Position numbers and translations under genes: made by a program
Source: Liolophura sinensis
Taxonomy: Eukaryota > Mollusca > Polyplacophora > Chitonida > Chitonidae
Assembly: GCF_032854445.1 (NCBI RefSeq)
Contig: NC_088300.1
Location: forward strand, 63,464,984 to 63,528,983
Length of the DNA stretch: 64,000 bases
Direction: 5' to 3'
Notes under the pieces: generated by a model
Database searches by the model: none
What the model was told of the DNA's origin: nothing
What the model saw: only the letters and a program-made list of their open reading frames with translations
Shown here: positions 48,665-62,030 of the stretch, piece by piece
Layout: each line of letters opens with the position of its first letter
Numbering within the stretch: the stretch's first letter is position 1

Positions 48665-48955
48665 GACTGTGTGATAGCTGGCAAATGGCTAAACGGTTCC
48701 GGCCTCCTGTCAGTTTACCTCAGTCAAGGTTTTATTCTAAATGTTCATGTAAATGCATAAATAATAGCCGTTTGCACACCCCCTAGCACCATGGCTTAAG
48801 CAATACAGTATTAGTTTTACAATAATGCGGTGATGCTAATTGTGACTTGTTAGACTTTGCTGGCCTAGAATTACTCAAAATGCTGTGGTGTCATCACATT
48901 TAACCTAGAATAACATCAAAACAATGCAAAGGCCTCCGGGTTGCTTAGTCTACCA
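48665..48955 (+). repeat. Dispersed repeat R2, copy 2
   Basis: TTTACCTCAGTCAAGGTTTT, ACACCCCCTAGCACCATGGC and AATAATGCGGTGATGCTAAT match 13430-13700. It interrupts the A/B alignment, since the flanks (36690-36770 and about 36800 in A) are adjacent in A. It therefore looks like an insertion into B or a deletion from A. Confidence 0.75.
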
Positions 48956-49689
48956 GCAGAATTGTATGTCCGTTTTTGTTTTATTGCAATAGATTAAGTG
49001 CAGCTGATGAATTTGGTCAGATATGCCAGACTGGAGTGAGTCAGTTTCTGTAGATTCTCCATTATAACATAGTCTCATATGCGGTCATCAGATACAATTC
49101 TACGGCAGAAAACCTTTTGAATTTGGACCGAAGCTAGAATCTGATGATTTTGCTGGAGTAATATAATGCTTGCTGGCTGAGGGAGGAAAGGATTAGATGG
49201 CATCTTATGGCGAGGAGTGTACGAGAAACTGGTGAGAGAGGTAAAACAGTCGACCAAACCAGATTATTCTTCGACAAGAGAATCCTGCCATCATGAAACT
49301 ACATGTCACACAACCACATTAGAGATATCTGAGACGTCCTTATGTATTAACCGAATCATCAGGGATGACGTTTTGCGGTCAATAATGCTTTTTGCTAACG
49401 TAACGTTGTGAAACAGTATCAGCTAGCATTACCATTTAATTTAATCTTGTGAATTGCATTTTGTATTAATTTTGCAAACTGAGCAATCTTTATATAAAAT
49501 AAAATATAAACCTTTGTTAGCACTAAAACCATTTACAAAGGTGCCAACACATACCCCACACTTTCTATGCACGGAATTTTTCAATGGAAGTTCAATGTAA
49601 ACAGAGACTTTCATTGCTCCAGAAGTTTGTAGCGGATGTTATTCATCTCATCTCAGTAAAACCAGAACAGAGACGAAGTGGTACTTGGC

Positions 49690-49865
49690 ATTAGGCTGTC
49701 CATAACCCGTGAAATACAGTCTGTATTAAGCAGACAGGTAAAATGTGCTGCAAACTGTATTATTTTAGACATCACTTGTCTAGGCTTACTCAAAATGTTT
49801 AGCTTTGTCATTACATTTAATATACAAATTTATTTAAAAAATGCACGGTCCTAAGTGTACAAGGC
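49690..49865 (+). repeat. Dispersed repeat R2, partial copy
   Basis: GTGAAATACAGTCTG, then GACATCACTTGTCTAGGCTT, CTCAAAATGTTTAGCTTTGT and CATTACATTTAATATAC, follow the order of the R2 copies at 13460-13690 and 48840-48920. Confidence 0.5.
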
Positions 49866-50211
49866 AGACTTGATGTCAGATAATCACACAATACCGATCT
49901 AGGAACAACATGTGACTGGAAATAAGAATAGAATTAGAATAAATTCCAGATTGAGGGAAATTGACAAGAGGCCCTATTTCAGCGGTTACTTGTGACCATT
50001 TGCCAACTAACACGCTGTCGTCTTAGCTCCGTTTTTTTTTCTCTGTGGCGTACGTCTTAATTATACTCAGACATTTGACAGGATGAACTAGTTAATAATA
50101 GCTAGTCAATAGGTAGAAAAAGGTACAGTATTTTAGTCATCTAAGGGATCACTTCGAGCGAAGCGAAATAGAAAGATTGATATTATGTAGCTGCATACCA
50201 TGATATAATAC

Positions 50212-50490
50212 TACTATTCCTCAGGTTGGTTAGCCCGCTAGCGCAGCGTAATGACCCAGGAGTCTCTCACCAGTGCGGTCGCTGTTAGTTCAAGTCCAGC
50301 TCATACTGGCTTCCTCTCCGGCCGTACGTGTGAAGGTCTGACAGCAACCTGCGGATGGTCGTGGGTTTCCCTCGAGCTCTGCCCGGTTTCCACCCACCAT
50401 AATGCTGGCCGCCGTCGTATAAGTGGAATATTCTTGAGTACGGCGTAAAACACCAATCAAATAAATAAATAAATAAATACTATTCCTCAG
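50212..50490 (+). repeat. SINE, family A, with 13-bp target-site duplication, private to unit B
   Basis: TACTATTCCTCAG is at 50212-50224 and 50478-50490. The body begins inside the A box (GTTGGTTAGCCCGCTAGCGC), so a few 5' bases are missing. It then follows the 4192-4448 reference almost exactly, to GAGTACGGCGTAAAACACCA and an AAAT tail. It is the least diverged family A copy here and is absent from the matching region of unit A. Confidence 0.95.
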
Positions 50491-51814
50491 AATGACAGAC
50501 TAACCGGGTTTTAGATAAATCCCGTCTATCCTCCTTCTTCAAAGGGCAACTCCAGCAAAGTCACCTAACTTGGGGGCTTAGTCCGTAAACCTTGGCTAAC
50601 TCATGTGTCTCAGATGCTTGTAGTGTGAACTAAAGCATTCCATGAATCCGGGTGGTTCACATTTAGTCTCAAGCAGTTCCTTACCCATGCCGCTTAGTTA
50701 ATAAAAGACGTATAAGTGAGAAGTACCATTGTGATGTATAAGATTTATCTTGAACAAGAGCAGGGTACACAGGTTACAGGCGCAATGCCTAATGTCTTTA
50801 CAACACTCGTACCTCTCGGAAATAAAGCCTGAAACAAACGCAGCAATTTTAGGAAGAGCTAATCATAGGGCATATGTCACACGTAAGTATACAGACATAC
50901 ACGATCAACAAATAGGTTAAATCAAAGATTAGAATATCGTGTCTAGCATTTCTGGTGTGATCGGAACAGTGCTTTGGCGGAAAAAAACCGCTGGATAACC
51001 GGTCTGAAATGGGATCAGAAGATGACACTGGTTTCAACTTCACTTGACCTGAATCATTTGCAAAACCGGATGGGGTGTTATTTCTGTTGTCATTGGAACA
51101 ATGGTTCGTTCTAAAAACAAGCACAACTTTGCGTTAACATTGCGCAAAAATTTGGCGTCATCTTGTACACAGGCCCCAGGTTAAGTCATTGAACCATGGT
51201 AAAAGATGGAAGGTCAAAACTTTCACTGACAAAGTGACCTATAGAATTATTTGTCCACGCTAAAAAGATAGGTAGTATAGGATTGTCCACTCCTACAAAG
51301 ACAACTATGCTAAGTTGAGATATGTCTGTTGATGAGGACGTCGAACCTAAAGCAATAAATCAGTCTGCCGTTGGCCTATTGAGCGACTTTGAATAACATT
51401 GGATCCCATTACATTGCCTTTGAGATCTCCAGTTGGATTGGGAAGCCTTTACAGTTATATTCTTAAAGCAATATGATTGGAGTAGGTCCCATTATAGGAT
51501 GTGGCTTCACATCGAGACAACAGTTTTAACGGAATATCTTAACTCTGGTGCTTCATTATTTTAAATTAGACAGCCATAGATATGGGACAGAGATGTAGGC
51601 TGAAATCAGCTCCAGATACAGCCATGATTTTGGAATCAGAAGGCCGTAAGAACTTTCTACGTCTTCACAGCATGTGTTTCCCGCACTATCGTGGTTAAAT
51701 CAAACTTCGGCAAGAGACATAACTTCTACTTTCGCCAGGGTTTTGTTCGGCCCGTGGAGCTATAGTAATAAACAGTATTCAGTGAGAATGGTGTGCAACT
51801 TCTAGCCAAGATTT

Positions 51815-51875
51815 ATTGATTTGATTGGTTTTTTGCACCGTGCTCAAGAATATGTCACATATACGACGGTGGAAT
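51815..51875 (-). repeat. Family A SINE tail fragment
   Basis: GATTGGTTTTTTGCACCGTG, then CTCAAGAATATGTCACATAT and ACGACGGTGG, are the reverse of the family A 3' end. Confidence 0.65.
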
Positions 51876-52194
51876 CTCTCCAAGTCTTCCATTTCCATTT
51901 TGGGTAGTATAACCTTAATTATACCTCAGTTTAATAATTCAATAAATTTGAGAAACACCTAGAGACAATGTTTAACATATACAGGTCAGTGCATTACGAT
52001 TGAGTTACATAAAATTGGTGACTCACAATCTCAAGAGTTATACTCTTTTCGTGAATTAAACTCTTGCACATTTTTGATCGGCCCGTTCAGCTTTATTAAT
52101 AATCTAATGATCAGGCGAGTCAGGGGCGGTACGTGAGTTTGTGAGAAGGCGCACAACTTTTAGCGGCGAGATGTGTACGAGGAGTGGGTTCAGT

Positions 52195-52640
52195 ATTTTG
52201 TGGGGCTTTGGTTACAGCAAATTGTTGCCAGTGCTTGTGACGCTGTTTGCGTAGTATGTCCTCAATTCTCATTGTTTGTGGAACTTTGGTTACAGCAAAT
52301 TGTTACCAGTGCTTGTGATGCTGTTTGGGTAGTACGTGCTCAATTCTCATTGTTTGTGGAACTTTGCTTACAGCAAATTGTTGTCGGTGCATGTTACGCT
52401 GTTTGCGTAGCACGTCCTCAATTCTCATTGTTTGTGGGACTTTGGTTACAGCAAACTGTTGCCAGTGCTTGTGACGCTGTTTGGGTAGTACGTCCTCAAT
52501 TCTCATTGTTTGTGGGACTTTGGTTACAGCAAATTGTTGCCAGTGCTTGTGACGCTGTTTGCGTTGTACGTCCTCAATTCTCATTGTTTGTGGGACTTTG
52601 GTGACAGTAAAATGTTGCCTGTGCCTGTGGAGCTGTTTGC
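52195..52640. repeat. 78-bp minisatellite, between five and six units
   Basis: The unit begins CTTTGGTTACAGCAAATTGT and includes GCCAGTGCTTGTGACGCTGT and CCTCAATTCTCATTGTTTGT. As 78 is a multiple of three, one plus-strand frame (52173-52604) and one minus-strand frame (52303-52689) stay open with a 26-residue period. No protein family is recognised in either, and both end soon after the array, so I regard them as repeat artefacts. The array is absent from unit A. Confidence 0.93.
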
Positions 52641-55600
52641 GTAGTATTATGTTCGAAGAGGACCACATGTTTTCGACGAATATGTGCACGCCACACGTTA
52701 GAAACTTCGCCCAAGGTCGATGATTTAAATGTTCCCTCAGACATTTAGTTTCTTCCTCGCATCAAGCTGCCTGTCATCGCACAATGTAAGATAAAATCCC
52801 CTAATATGGTTTTAAATAACAATCAGATAAATAAATGTAGTGTGACAAATTTTGATAAATTTGACAGAGGTCTGAAGAAAACATGCACGCTACAGCTTTA
52901 AAGCGAGTTATAGCTGAACGTATACAAGCATACGGATGAATCAGTTTCCATGTGAAAATTAGCGTGCGGCACAAATGCAGAGCTATACCTTAGAAAAAGC
53001 CAAACGGAGTTATTCTTTTTGATTGTCAAGGAAGTGAATCATGTCATTATTGCTCCTAGAGAATACCAAGCAAATGACCTGAGTTGCAAAAATCAACAAA
53101 ATGCCCATTAGCTCTTGCAAGTTAATGCTTTACACCTCCTGTCTGGGAATTGCCACCCCAGCTGTTAGTTATGTACCTGTCCGTGTCGGTCTGTAAGGAT
53201 CACTTTATATAGCCCTCATTTAACGCTAGGGTAAAAATGCGGAAATATTGTTGAACAAAAAATTTTACACTGAAAATCTGGAAGGCTCCATATCCCCAGT
53301 TTACAAATGTATTTAATCCTATTGGGGACAATGAACTGTATGTTTTTTTTTAGACTGGATATTGTGGGTGTTTTAAAAGGCGCTTAATCATTCTACTCGC
53401 CACTCCCTAATGACCGATTTCCGAGTAATCGTTGTAAGATCTTTGAAATGAGCTGAAAATGCCATAATTCACAGAAGTTTACTGAAGTGAATAGAGACAG
53501 CTTTATCTAGTATTTTTGTCCTTTTCTGTAAAACCATTAATGCGTCTCTGATAGACCCCTGTGGCAAGAAGAATGCCAGTAGCAAGCGATGTAGTAGACA
53601 AAGACACTGGATGGAACAACTCATGTAAAACAAGCTCTCGTCGTAGTGCTTTTTAATTAGATGTGACAAGAGCTTCAATGATAAAAACAAGAAGACAAAC
53701 GAATGATTCAGAGCAAGCCACTAGATAGCGTATTTTGAGACATCATTTGATATGAAACAGTATTAAGAAACATAGCGTACTGAAAATATAGATATTGCTA
53801 ATGTAACCTCAAGCTTTGCCATCAGCAAACGCCAGTTATTGTAAGACATCTTGACATTACTAAATGTAGTGCCCACCAAGTAGACATGACGGACAGTAAA
53901 TAATCACATTATTCTTAAAGATGAAGAATTCCACTACACTAAATTCTGTGAATAAAAAGACATAGGGCACCGTTGTTCAAAGCAACTAGAAACGGCTAAG
54001 TAAAATATAAGAAAATACTGTAGACAGCAATAATTCATCGAAGCCTCTGACCAGTTTACCCAAACGTTTATTATAAATCAAACCATCTACCAATGCCAAT
54101 ACATTGTATGGCATGCCAGATTTACTGCTCTATTTAAAATAGATGCATCAGATCACTTCCTCACACATAACATTTAAATACTTGAATCTTTTGAATTGTC
54201 TAAATGATCAATGTCCTGTTATGCCCGAGTCCCAGCCGTCAAACACTTGTAATCGGACATTTGTAACGGCCCACAGAAAACAATATACACCGAGCAGCCG
54301 TTCAATGTCTCTATCATTGTACTGGATCGCCACAAAGCAGAAGGGACCTTTCAATGCATCAGTTATGGCAACAAGCGGTTTTTGGTCCGGATCGTTTCCT
54401 TTGAAAGAATCTGTTCCTTTATGCTAGATGTCGTCATATCCACACCGGTTATATGGTTTAGATGAAGGAAACCGTGTTGACGCCTTAAGATGTTTTCAAA
54501 GTAAAATGGCGGATGTCCTGCCCTAGGAGGGATGTCCATGACCTCAAATGCTGATTGACTCTGACATGTAAATGTATGAATGATATTTCCACAGATAAAA
54601 ATAAGCTTTATGAACACGTCAATTTGATTTGACGTACACTTTTTGAATGCATATATATAAAAACATGTTTTTAGTTCACTTTAATTTTTTTTAGAAATTT
54701 ATCTGTGTGTTGTTGAAAAATAATTTCAAGATGTCTATGAAAACTTTCATCAAAGAAGTTTGAATTAACTCATTTCATCTCATTACGTGTCTAAATTCGT
54801 GTGATATGCATAGCGAAAATGGAGAGGTGTCCTGAAATAAATGCTGTGTGCGTCTGTGAGATATCCTCTAAATATATAAACAGCTTACATGAACGTATTT
54901 TAAGCGCAAAAAACCCTCAAAAATGCCCAGACGCACTTAAATAAGCCAAATTTTACTTTTCTTAAAATCTTCTATCCCCAATTTAATTTCCAAATTCTGC
55001 ATTTGTCCTATAAAAGTAATCGCTGTAAAGTTTAATTATGTAATGTGCACAGACCGATTTATAAGATTCGACTCGCGCCCAAAATACTCAGTAAACGGTG
55101 AAAAAAACGCTTCTGACGTCATTAATTTTCAACACTATGATTTCTATATTTCAAGACTATCTTTGAAATTAAACTCTAGTACACATCAAGACGTTTTTTT
55201 CGGTCCGAAAAGTGTTGTTATGAAAGTTTCCGGTAGCGCGTCGAGGAACGGAGGGTTTAGTTCTGAGTTGTCCTTCCCCATATCATCTGGTGATGATTCG
55301 TTCAGGAGTTCAGGGGAATCTATTGCTTTTCTTATTTTCTCCTAGTACAGCATCGATGGAATGAAAACGATTGTACGTTTAGACTATACATGAAGAAAAG
55401 GAGATCACAACTGTCAGAAACCACGCAAAGACATAAAAAGACACACGCCCGCTATATAACACTGTCGTCGCTGCTCTACTTTCACTTTGTATTCTGCGCG
55501 TCTTTAATTATATAAATACAGAAGATTAATTAAGTTTGTTACCCGATGTTTTGATTGAGATGCGCAAAATTGTAATTATTATTAACAGGGATCTAACACA

Positions 55601-56849
55601 CAAATTGATTTCTCGGGCATAATTGAAACCTGAGGTATGAATTGTCCGTCCAGTGTCTACAAGAAGTACATGATGCAAGATTACACCTGGAGGATATCAT
55701 CGTAAAAATTGTCTCATCATTTTGGATGACCAATGTCAAAGAAAAGTGCCATATGCACCGCCATTCACCTCAACAATCTTTGTACCACAATTTATGAAAA
55801 CGGAGGCCATTTGTTAGTGTTATTCGAAGGCAATTGCACCCTATTTGTCCGTACACTGGGATTTATATCCTTTGAAAGACAGCAGAGTTAGTTTTTACTT
55901 TCTATGTTAGTATGAAAGACAGGATTTGTAAGTCGCACAGGGAATTGTGTTTATATTAACCGGACTATTATCATTCTAGCATTGCTGGGGTTAGTCTGTC
56001 TCTTGAAATGTAATGTATAACAACTCTAACCAAATTGTTAATAATCATTAAAGAGGAAAGCACTACGAGTGTTGCAGCAAAATTTCAGCATAGAATATCT
56101 GTTTCTTGCACTACTTTGTACATTTTCCAAATTTTACCATTCAATATTTAGCAATACTTAATCGTCTAGAAATAAAGGAGAATCGTTCTATCGCTGATGT
56201 GTCATTGTGAAACGAGATTTCTTAATCCAGACACCAAAAAAGTCCACGAAATTTAAACGTGTGCGAGAAACAAGAATTCCTGGATCTGGAACATTTAATC
56301 CACAGATTCAGCTTGTTCAATTCTGGGCCAGAAAAAATCCAGAAACAAATGAGCCAGGCACAAGATTTCGCTCCTCTGCGGGCAGTCTGGGTCTTGTGAG
56401 ATCGTTGCCGTCTACAGCAACAAGTTAGTGCCTATGGAAATGTCATATGATTTATGAATGTTTATAATGTTTTATGAATCTTCAAAAATGGACAACGCAT
56501 GCTGCTCGTGTGCGGGTTACCGATATTCCGGATCATCTAAAAACGGGTTCTGAAAATACTGTTTTCGACAATAAATGTTGTCCGTGTGCGCTTCAAGTGA
56601 TAAACTGTAGCGTCGATCGTACCGGAAGCTAGTGACATAGCGCTAAAAAAAATCACACTCGGCCCAAGCACTAGCTGAGAAAACATTCCTCCAGCGTAAA
56701 ACTGTGAGCTACACCGCATCATTATGCAATTCTGAGACGTCTTTATGGGATAAGCGAATTAAGTGCAATGACGTTTCCTAGTCAGTGATGATATTGGAGT
56801 TTTGGAACAATGCCAACATTTCCTTTTAAGTTATGCAACCATGTTTTAT

Positions 56850-56995
56850 TAGGTAAATGTACGGGCGGTGGTTTACTCCGGCCTGTCCGGTTTTCTCCAC
56901 CTGTTACCAGATTACAGTCGTATGACAGAAACATTCTTGACTGCGACGTTTATTAAAAAAGCAATGAAATAAATTCATATATAAATAAAGTCAAG
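56850..56995 (+). repeat. SINE tail, family C
   Basis: GGCGGTGGTTTACTCCGGCC, TTTTCTCCACCTGTTACC and CGTATGACAGAAACATTC are followed by a decayed tail and AAATA-rich end. Confidence 0.55.
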
Positions 56996-57179
56996 ATATG
57001 TCACATTTTAGTTTCCTCACTTTATCTTCCCTGAAGATAAAGTTATACAACTTCATATGTTTACATACAAGAAACAAACTCGTTGTAAATGTTACCCGTG
57101 TAATGTACACTAAAACGAATCTCTAGCAGGTTCAATCCGGTCCCGAGGGTGGAATTTCTACATTCACTACCTTTAATTG

Positions 57180-57400
57180 TTGTTGGGGTTTTGATGATGA
57201 TGAAGGGTTGTCGTGGCTCGTGAGGACATTTGTCTTCTGTTAATATGGAGTGGAAGTTAGTACGTCATAAATAGAAAGTTTGTCAGTTACTTGCCCATGG
57301 TCGGTGTGTTTTTTCTCGGGTACCCTGTTTCACTCTACCCATAAGAGTGATAGCCGTTGAATAAATGGAAATTATTAATTGTGTCTTTAAACAACACTAC
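57180..57400 (+). repeat. SINE, family C, diverged
   Basis: GGTTGTCGTGGCTCGTGAGG, GTTACTTGCCCATGGTCGG, CTCTACCCATAAGAGTGATA and TGTCTTTAAACAACAC follow the order of the 5410-5625 copy. Boundaries approximate. Confidence 0.45.
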
Positions 57401-58904
57401 AAAATTAAACAACAGAAGAAAAATGCTTTACTTCTGCATGGACAGAAAGCTTTCTTCCGAAAATAATTTCCGTGGAAAAACAAACTAAAGAGTTTTCAGT
57501 CTTCGGTGACCTATTTGGTGATGCTTGATTCAATATTGAGTTGTCTTTCCCTGCAACAGTGTACACACTTCTGGGTCATGTCAATCATGTTAGATATTGT
57601 GTAATTAATTGTGACAGTTGTGACATTTTCCCTTTAGTCATTAATTCATTAAAAGCCGAGCCTGTTTTGATTTTTGTGTTATTTCTTTTTCTCAGAAATA
57701 AACCATTAATTTTATAATCTGCCCTGCAATATATCTGGAACAAATAAATGTTATACATCATTTCTTTTATGTTTGATCGAGTAACACGAATGTATGATCG
57801 AGAAATAAAAATATAATTGGATTGAGAGAGATTGTAACACATGTAATTCACATGATTCGCTGTGGCTTATATTTGCCTATAAATGAAGTTTATGTATGTA
57901 AAATGAAGACAAATTCGAGTGCAGACTTAGACAGTGTAATTGGTGGAATTATCCTATCCTTAGAAGTGGATTTTTTGCATATCCGATCAAACGGATTTTT
58001 TGCCATGGCGCCGATATTTAAAAAAAAAACACTTAGTGTTTGCAATTGAGAAAAACCCAGAGACAACTTGTTAGTGTTATCAAAAGCAGATTGCAGGAAT
58101 TTGCTTTGTGTACTTGGCAATACTTGTATTTTCCATGTCAAGTCTTGTTCTATCGTTATGTGTAAAAGTCTTTGGCAAGAGTGGTGAAATAGTAGTATGC
58201 CAGGCTGAAAGCTGTTTTGTAGATCTGTCATTATTAGAATGTGATTAGAGATTGAAATCTTTGGGAGGAACTCCTTCGTAAATTAGCAAAATTTGGCGGT
58301 GGTTGAATAATTAATAATGACGTTCCGGGGTCAACAGTGAAATGCGTTAATGAAATTTGTTGAATTTTGTCAACATTTTCCTGCATAGCAGAGACCGGGA
58401 CTGTGAATTTCTGTATTTTACTACCACATTCATGATTATCTGATTTTTGTTACTGGCACAGAAGAAAAAAAAACAACGTCAAAATATCTGGTTTGTAGCT
58501 TAATTTGAGGTATTGCAGATGAAGAGAACAGCGTTGATAGACACATTATTAACGACGTAAAACAGGATATTATCATTCTAGCATAGCCGTGGTTGATCTC
58601 TATCTTGAAAAAAAATGCTACAATAACTAAAACCAAATTGCTAAGAACCATTAAATGGTTAAGAGGAAAGTACTACAAGTGTTGCTGCAAAATGTCAGCA
58701 TAGAATATCTGTTTCCTGCACTCCATTTTACGTTTTTCTAATCTTACCATTTAATATTTAGCAATACTTGATCGTCTAGAAGTAAAGGAGAATGGCTCAT
58801 GGATAAGTAAAACTCATTCTTGGGTACACATGGCATTATTAGATGTTGGTGTGATGGGGTCTTGAGGATTGGATTCCTCCATTTTATCTTGGCTAGTAAA
58901 GGGA

Positions 58905-59290
58905 GCACAGGCTGTTGGCCACTAAGTATCGCTGTAAAATGTCTGTAATATTGGCCTTCCGCGTTCCCGCCCCGTCAGAAGATTGCTCCACCCGGCCTTA
59001 AACTGGAACTGACGAAGGCTTCAAGGACACGAGTAAGGCGTGTTTTTTCTGAGATAAGGAGAGGGATGTTAGGAAGACTGAGAATGGTTGTTTTAAGACG
59101 ACATTCTGTTCACAGACGATTGATTTAGAGGCCATCACTGGGGGACAGCCTTCATCAGCTATAATTTCATATCAAACAAGTAGGCACAACAAGATCACCC
59201 TTGCCTTGTACATACGATTATACACACTTTGCCGTTTGCCATCAGCAGGCGTCAGTTGTTTACGACTATCTTCACGTGGCAAGACTGGCT
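58905..59290 (+). repeat. Dispersed repeat R1, copy 4 (in unit B)
   Basis: GTATCGCTGTAAAATGTCTG, GACGAAGGCTTCAAGGACAC, CACAGACGATTGATTTAGAG and TTTGCCATCAGCAGGCGTCA match 44740-45140 over the full length. The frame at 59206-59463 is not shared. Confidence 0.9.
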
Positions 59291-60480
59291 GTCACAAAGT
59301 TCTAAACAGTCAAAGCTTTACACTAATCTGTCTGTCCGTGAACTGCCGACAGCCTTGTGAAAGTCAACAAAGCGGTTCAAAGATATGTGCTCATTTCTTG
59401 TTTCCTTCATTACGTCACACTTACGTCACATGTTTATGTTTTTATAAAGCAACCCACCCTTGACTTCAACCCACAATTGATACTTCCGGGGGAGACGTAA
59501 TGTCTCTCTACTCTTAGACTTGTTTTGTTTTGCTCCTTTGAGCTCGCTTTTGTCCGTGTTTTTTTTTTCTTGCTGGGTGGTGTAGTTTTGTAGAACAGTC
59601 TTGAAAGCTTTATTCTGGAATAACTTTTTGTATTTTTGATCAAAAGACGGATAGACACTGGGCAAAAGTAATGAAAACCGACCGCATTGAGATCCCTCTG
59701 AGTCATTGCGCCGCTCTGGCACGCTAACCATTTTTATTTATAAGATTTGATTTCTTTTGCACTGTGTGCCATGCAGATAAAAGATTATAATATTATAAAC
59801 TTATATAATGATTACATCGCCTTCCTTTTCATTGACATATTGCTTGTCGTTTTTTTTTTACCAGAAATCAGAGAAAATAGTATAATCAATTCTATATAAA
59901 GTGTTTGGCCTTGGATTACAATATTGCCAAACAAATACTCATCGTTTTCCAAACAGAAGACTGATCTTCTCGTCTTTGTGAGCTAATGATAGACAACTAA
60001 CAACCGGTGATGAGGCCTTGCCGAAAGGGGCTGGGGATGACGTCGTGTCTCCAGGGTGGGGACGGTTTGTCTGGGAATTAGCATTTTGGATTTCTTCTGG
60101 CCTAAGTGTGGTGTGATCAGGACAAAAAAGGTTAACTACAGATTTACCGGCAAAGTTCAATAATAACCCCACGTACAAAGAGTTGATATGGCAGGGCATC
60201 ATTTTACTGATTCAAGTCTAGCTGATTCTTCAGACTATTACAAACAGCGTCTGGGACAAGCCTTGTTTTCAACGGCATTCTCTGGCGCCTATAGCATCTA
60301 CAGAAGGAGTGCTTTCGAGACTACCTGTGTTAAAAAGTGATCGATCATAAATAGGTCGTTTATTTCAGACAATCCCTTAAGGCGATACAACGCATTCCGG
60401 TGAGCAGAACAGAAAGAACTGAGTAAGTCATTCTTCATTGTCCAATCTATCAGACGTACACAGCCTAATCCCAGACAACA

Positions 60481-62030
60481 ACATGACTAAAATAAAGTTA
60501 CTTATCCACTCTTTGACGTTAATGTGTTGTTACGCACAGGACTCTCTGCAAGCATGTCACAGAACGTACTGGCAATACGGTATCTAATACCTATATTCGA
60601 AAAATCTTGGAGGAACCTCGCATTCCACATGCGTTAATGGTTCTGCCCTCTCGAAACCATTTCCTTGAAAACGAAAGTACTGTGCATGTCTGACAGTTAC
60701 TTGGCCGAAAACATTAAGATAAACACTCTACCCAAGAGCCTTTGGTAACATTGATTTTGATGCCTGGATGCACGGGTAAGTTAAGCATACAGCTATATTC
60801 GGTTAATTAGATCTTTTAGAAAATTAAGCTACCTTTCAGTTTGATTGTTTAACTGATTGATTGGTGATTAACGAGGTAATCAGTAATATGTGACATCTAC
60901 ACCGGCAGTTCAGGACACCCGGATGTCAAGAGTAAACTAACGGTCTTTGGTAAGTAACACACCGACTTTGTGATGATCACATACTTCGTCAAAAAAGTTT
61001 TATTCGCAGAGCCATCTGAATATGTATGCCATATTGGAATTATGATGCACCGCAAGTAGTCTCCGACAAATGCCACATAATATGACACCGGCTCTGTAAG
61101 TTTTCGCACTTTCTTATTGTTTCCATAGCCCTGACAACAGGAACTGCCTTGTCCGCATGGAATGGACACCTCGTGGGTCCTAGAGATTGAAGGACAAATA
61201 CCATAACTCGGTAACCCCTACTCATGACTCGGTGCCTTGGTGCTTTTGTGAACCCTGTTTCTAATAGCTAGTTAAATCGAGGCGTTTGCTGTGTTGACGG
61301 TCACCTTTTGGCGATATTTGCCACATGCTTTTGGGACCAGAAACGTATCTTTTGGTTTTATAGGCCATATATTAATAAAACGTTGTTTGAGTATGCAGTA
61401 GATGGATAGAAAGCAAAGATGAGACAAACGAAGAAAACGTGTCCATTTCAGGAGATAAGCTGTCTTTGCGACTGAATGTTAACTAAGTATATGAGAAAAC
61501 AAGATGACAGTGCAGTTAGGATCGCCGCCTCGACTAAGACAGCCAGGGATCAACTCTATTTTAGGATTTAGATTGTGATGTCAATGGATGACAATGTCCC
61601 TCGTGTCCTCATATTACCAAGTATCTCCGTCTGAGTGAAGTGTTTCTTATCCACATAAGACTAGGAGCTAGGAAGAGCATTGGAATAATTTATTTATGTG
61701 ATTGGTGTTTTATGCCGTGGCATTGGAATGCTTTCCTAGATAAGATACACACTGTAAGGAAATCTGATTTTCACAATTCGGTCACTTGAATGATGCATAC
61801 GAAAAAAACGTTTACTGTGAATATAACTGCCTTTGATTCACTAGCTGTACTAAGGGTATATCTCCTCCCTTTGTTCAAATTACATTTTTATCCCAGGTAT
61901 GATACGTTCCAGATGACTTACAGACGTATAAAGGCAAGGCCCTATTGCCAAGCGTGGGTGCGCATAAATTAACTCTTTCAGGATAACACCGTTTCATATG
62001 ATGAATACATTTAACCTTATACAAATATGT
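60481..62030. other. Non-coding stretch between unit B and the retroelement
   Basis: The only recognisable item is a minus-oriented family A tail fragment at about 61690-61722 (ATTTATGTGATTGGTGTTTT, then ATGCCGTGG). Some of this span may be the 5' non-coding end of the retroelement. A third tandem unit does not start here as far as I can see. Confidence 0.45.

Larger units (their letters stand above)
46783..60480 (+). repeat. Large repeat unit B (about 13.7 kb), tandem with unit A
   Basis: This copy is collinear with unit A (anchor pairs listed there). Material absent from A includes an R2 copy (48665-48955), a family A SINE with intact target duplication (50212-50490) and a 78-bp minisatellite (52195-52640). 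In addition, part of 55.9-56.2 kb recurs at 58.6-58.8 kb (GCAGCAAAATTTCAGCATAG and GCTGCAAAATGTCAGCATAG), an internal duplication within B. Conversely, about 1 kb of A (roughly 40.1-41.3 kb) has no clear match in B. Open frames such as 54143-54427 are interrupted by stops in the A copy. Confidence 0.8.

Noticed and set aside
54143-54427. Plus-strand frame of 94 codons in unit B
   Set aside because: The homologous stretch in unit A (about 41340-41540) contains an early in-frame stop and indels; no coding constraint.
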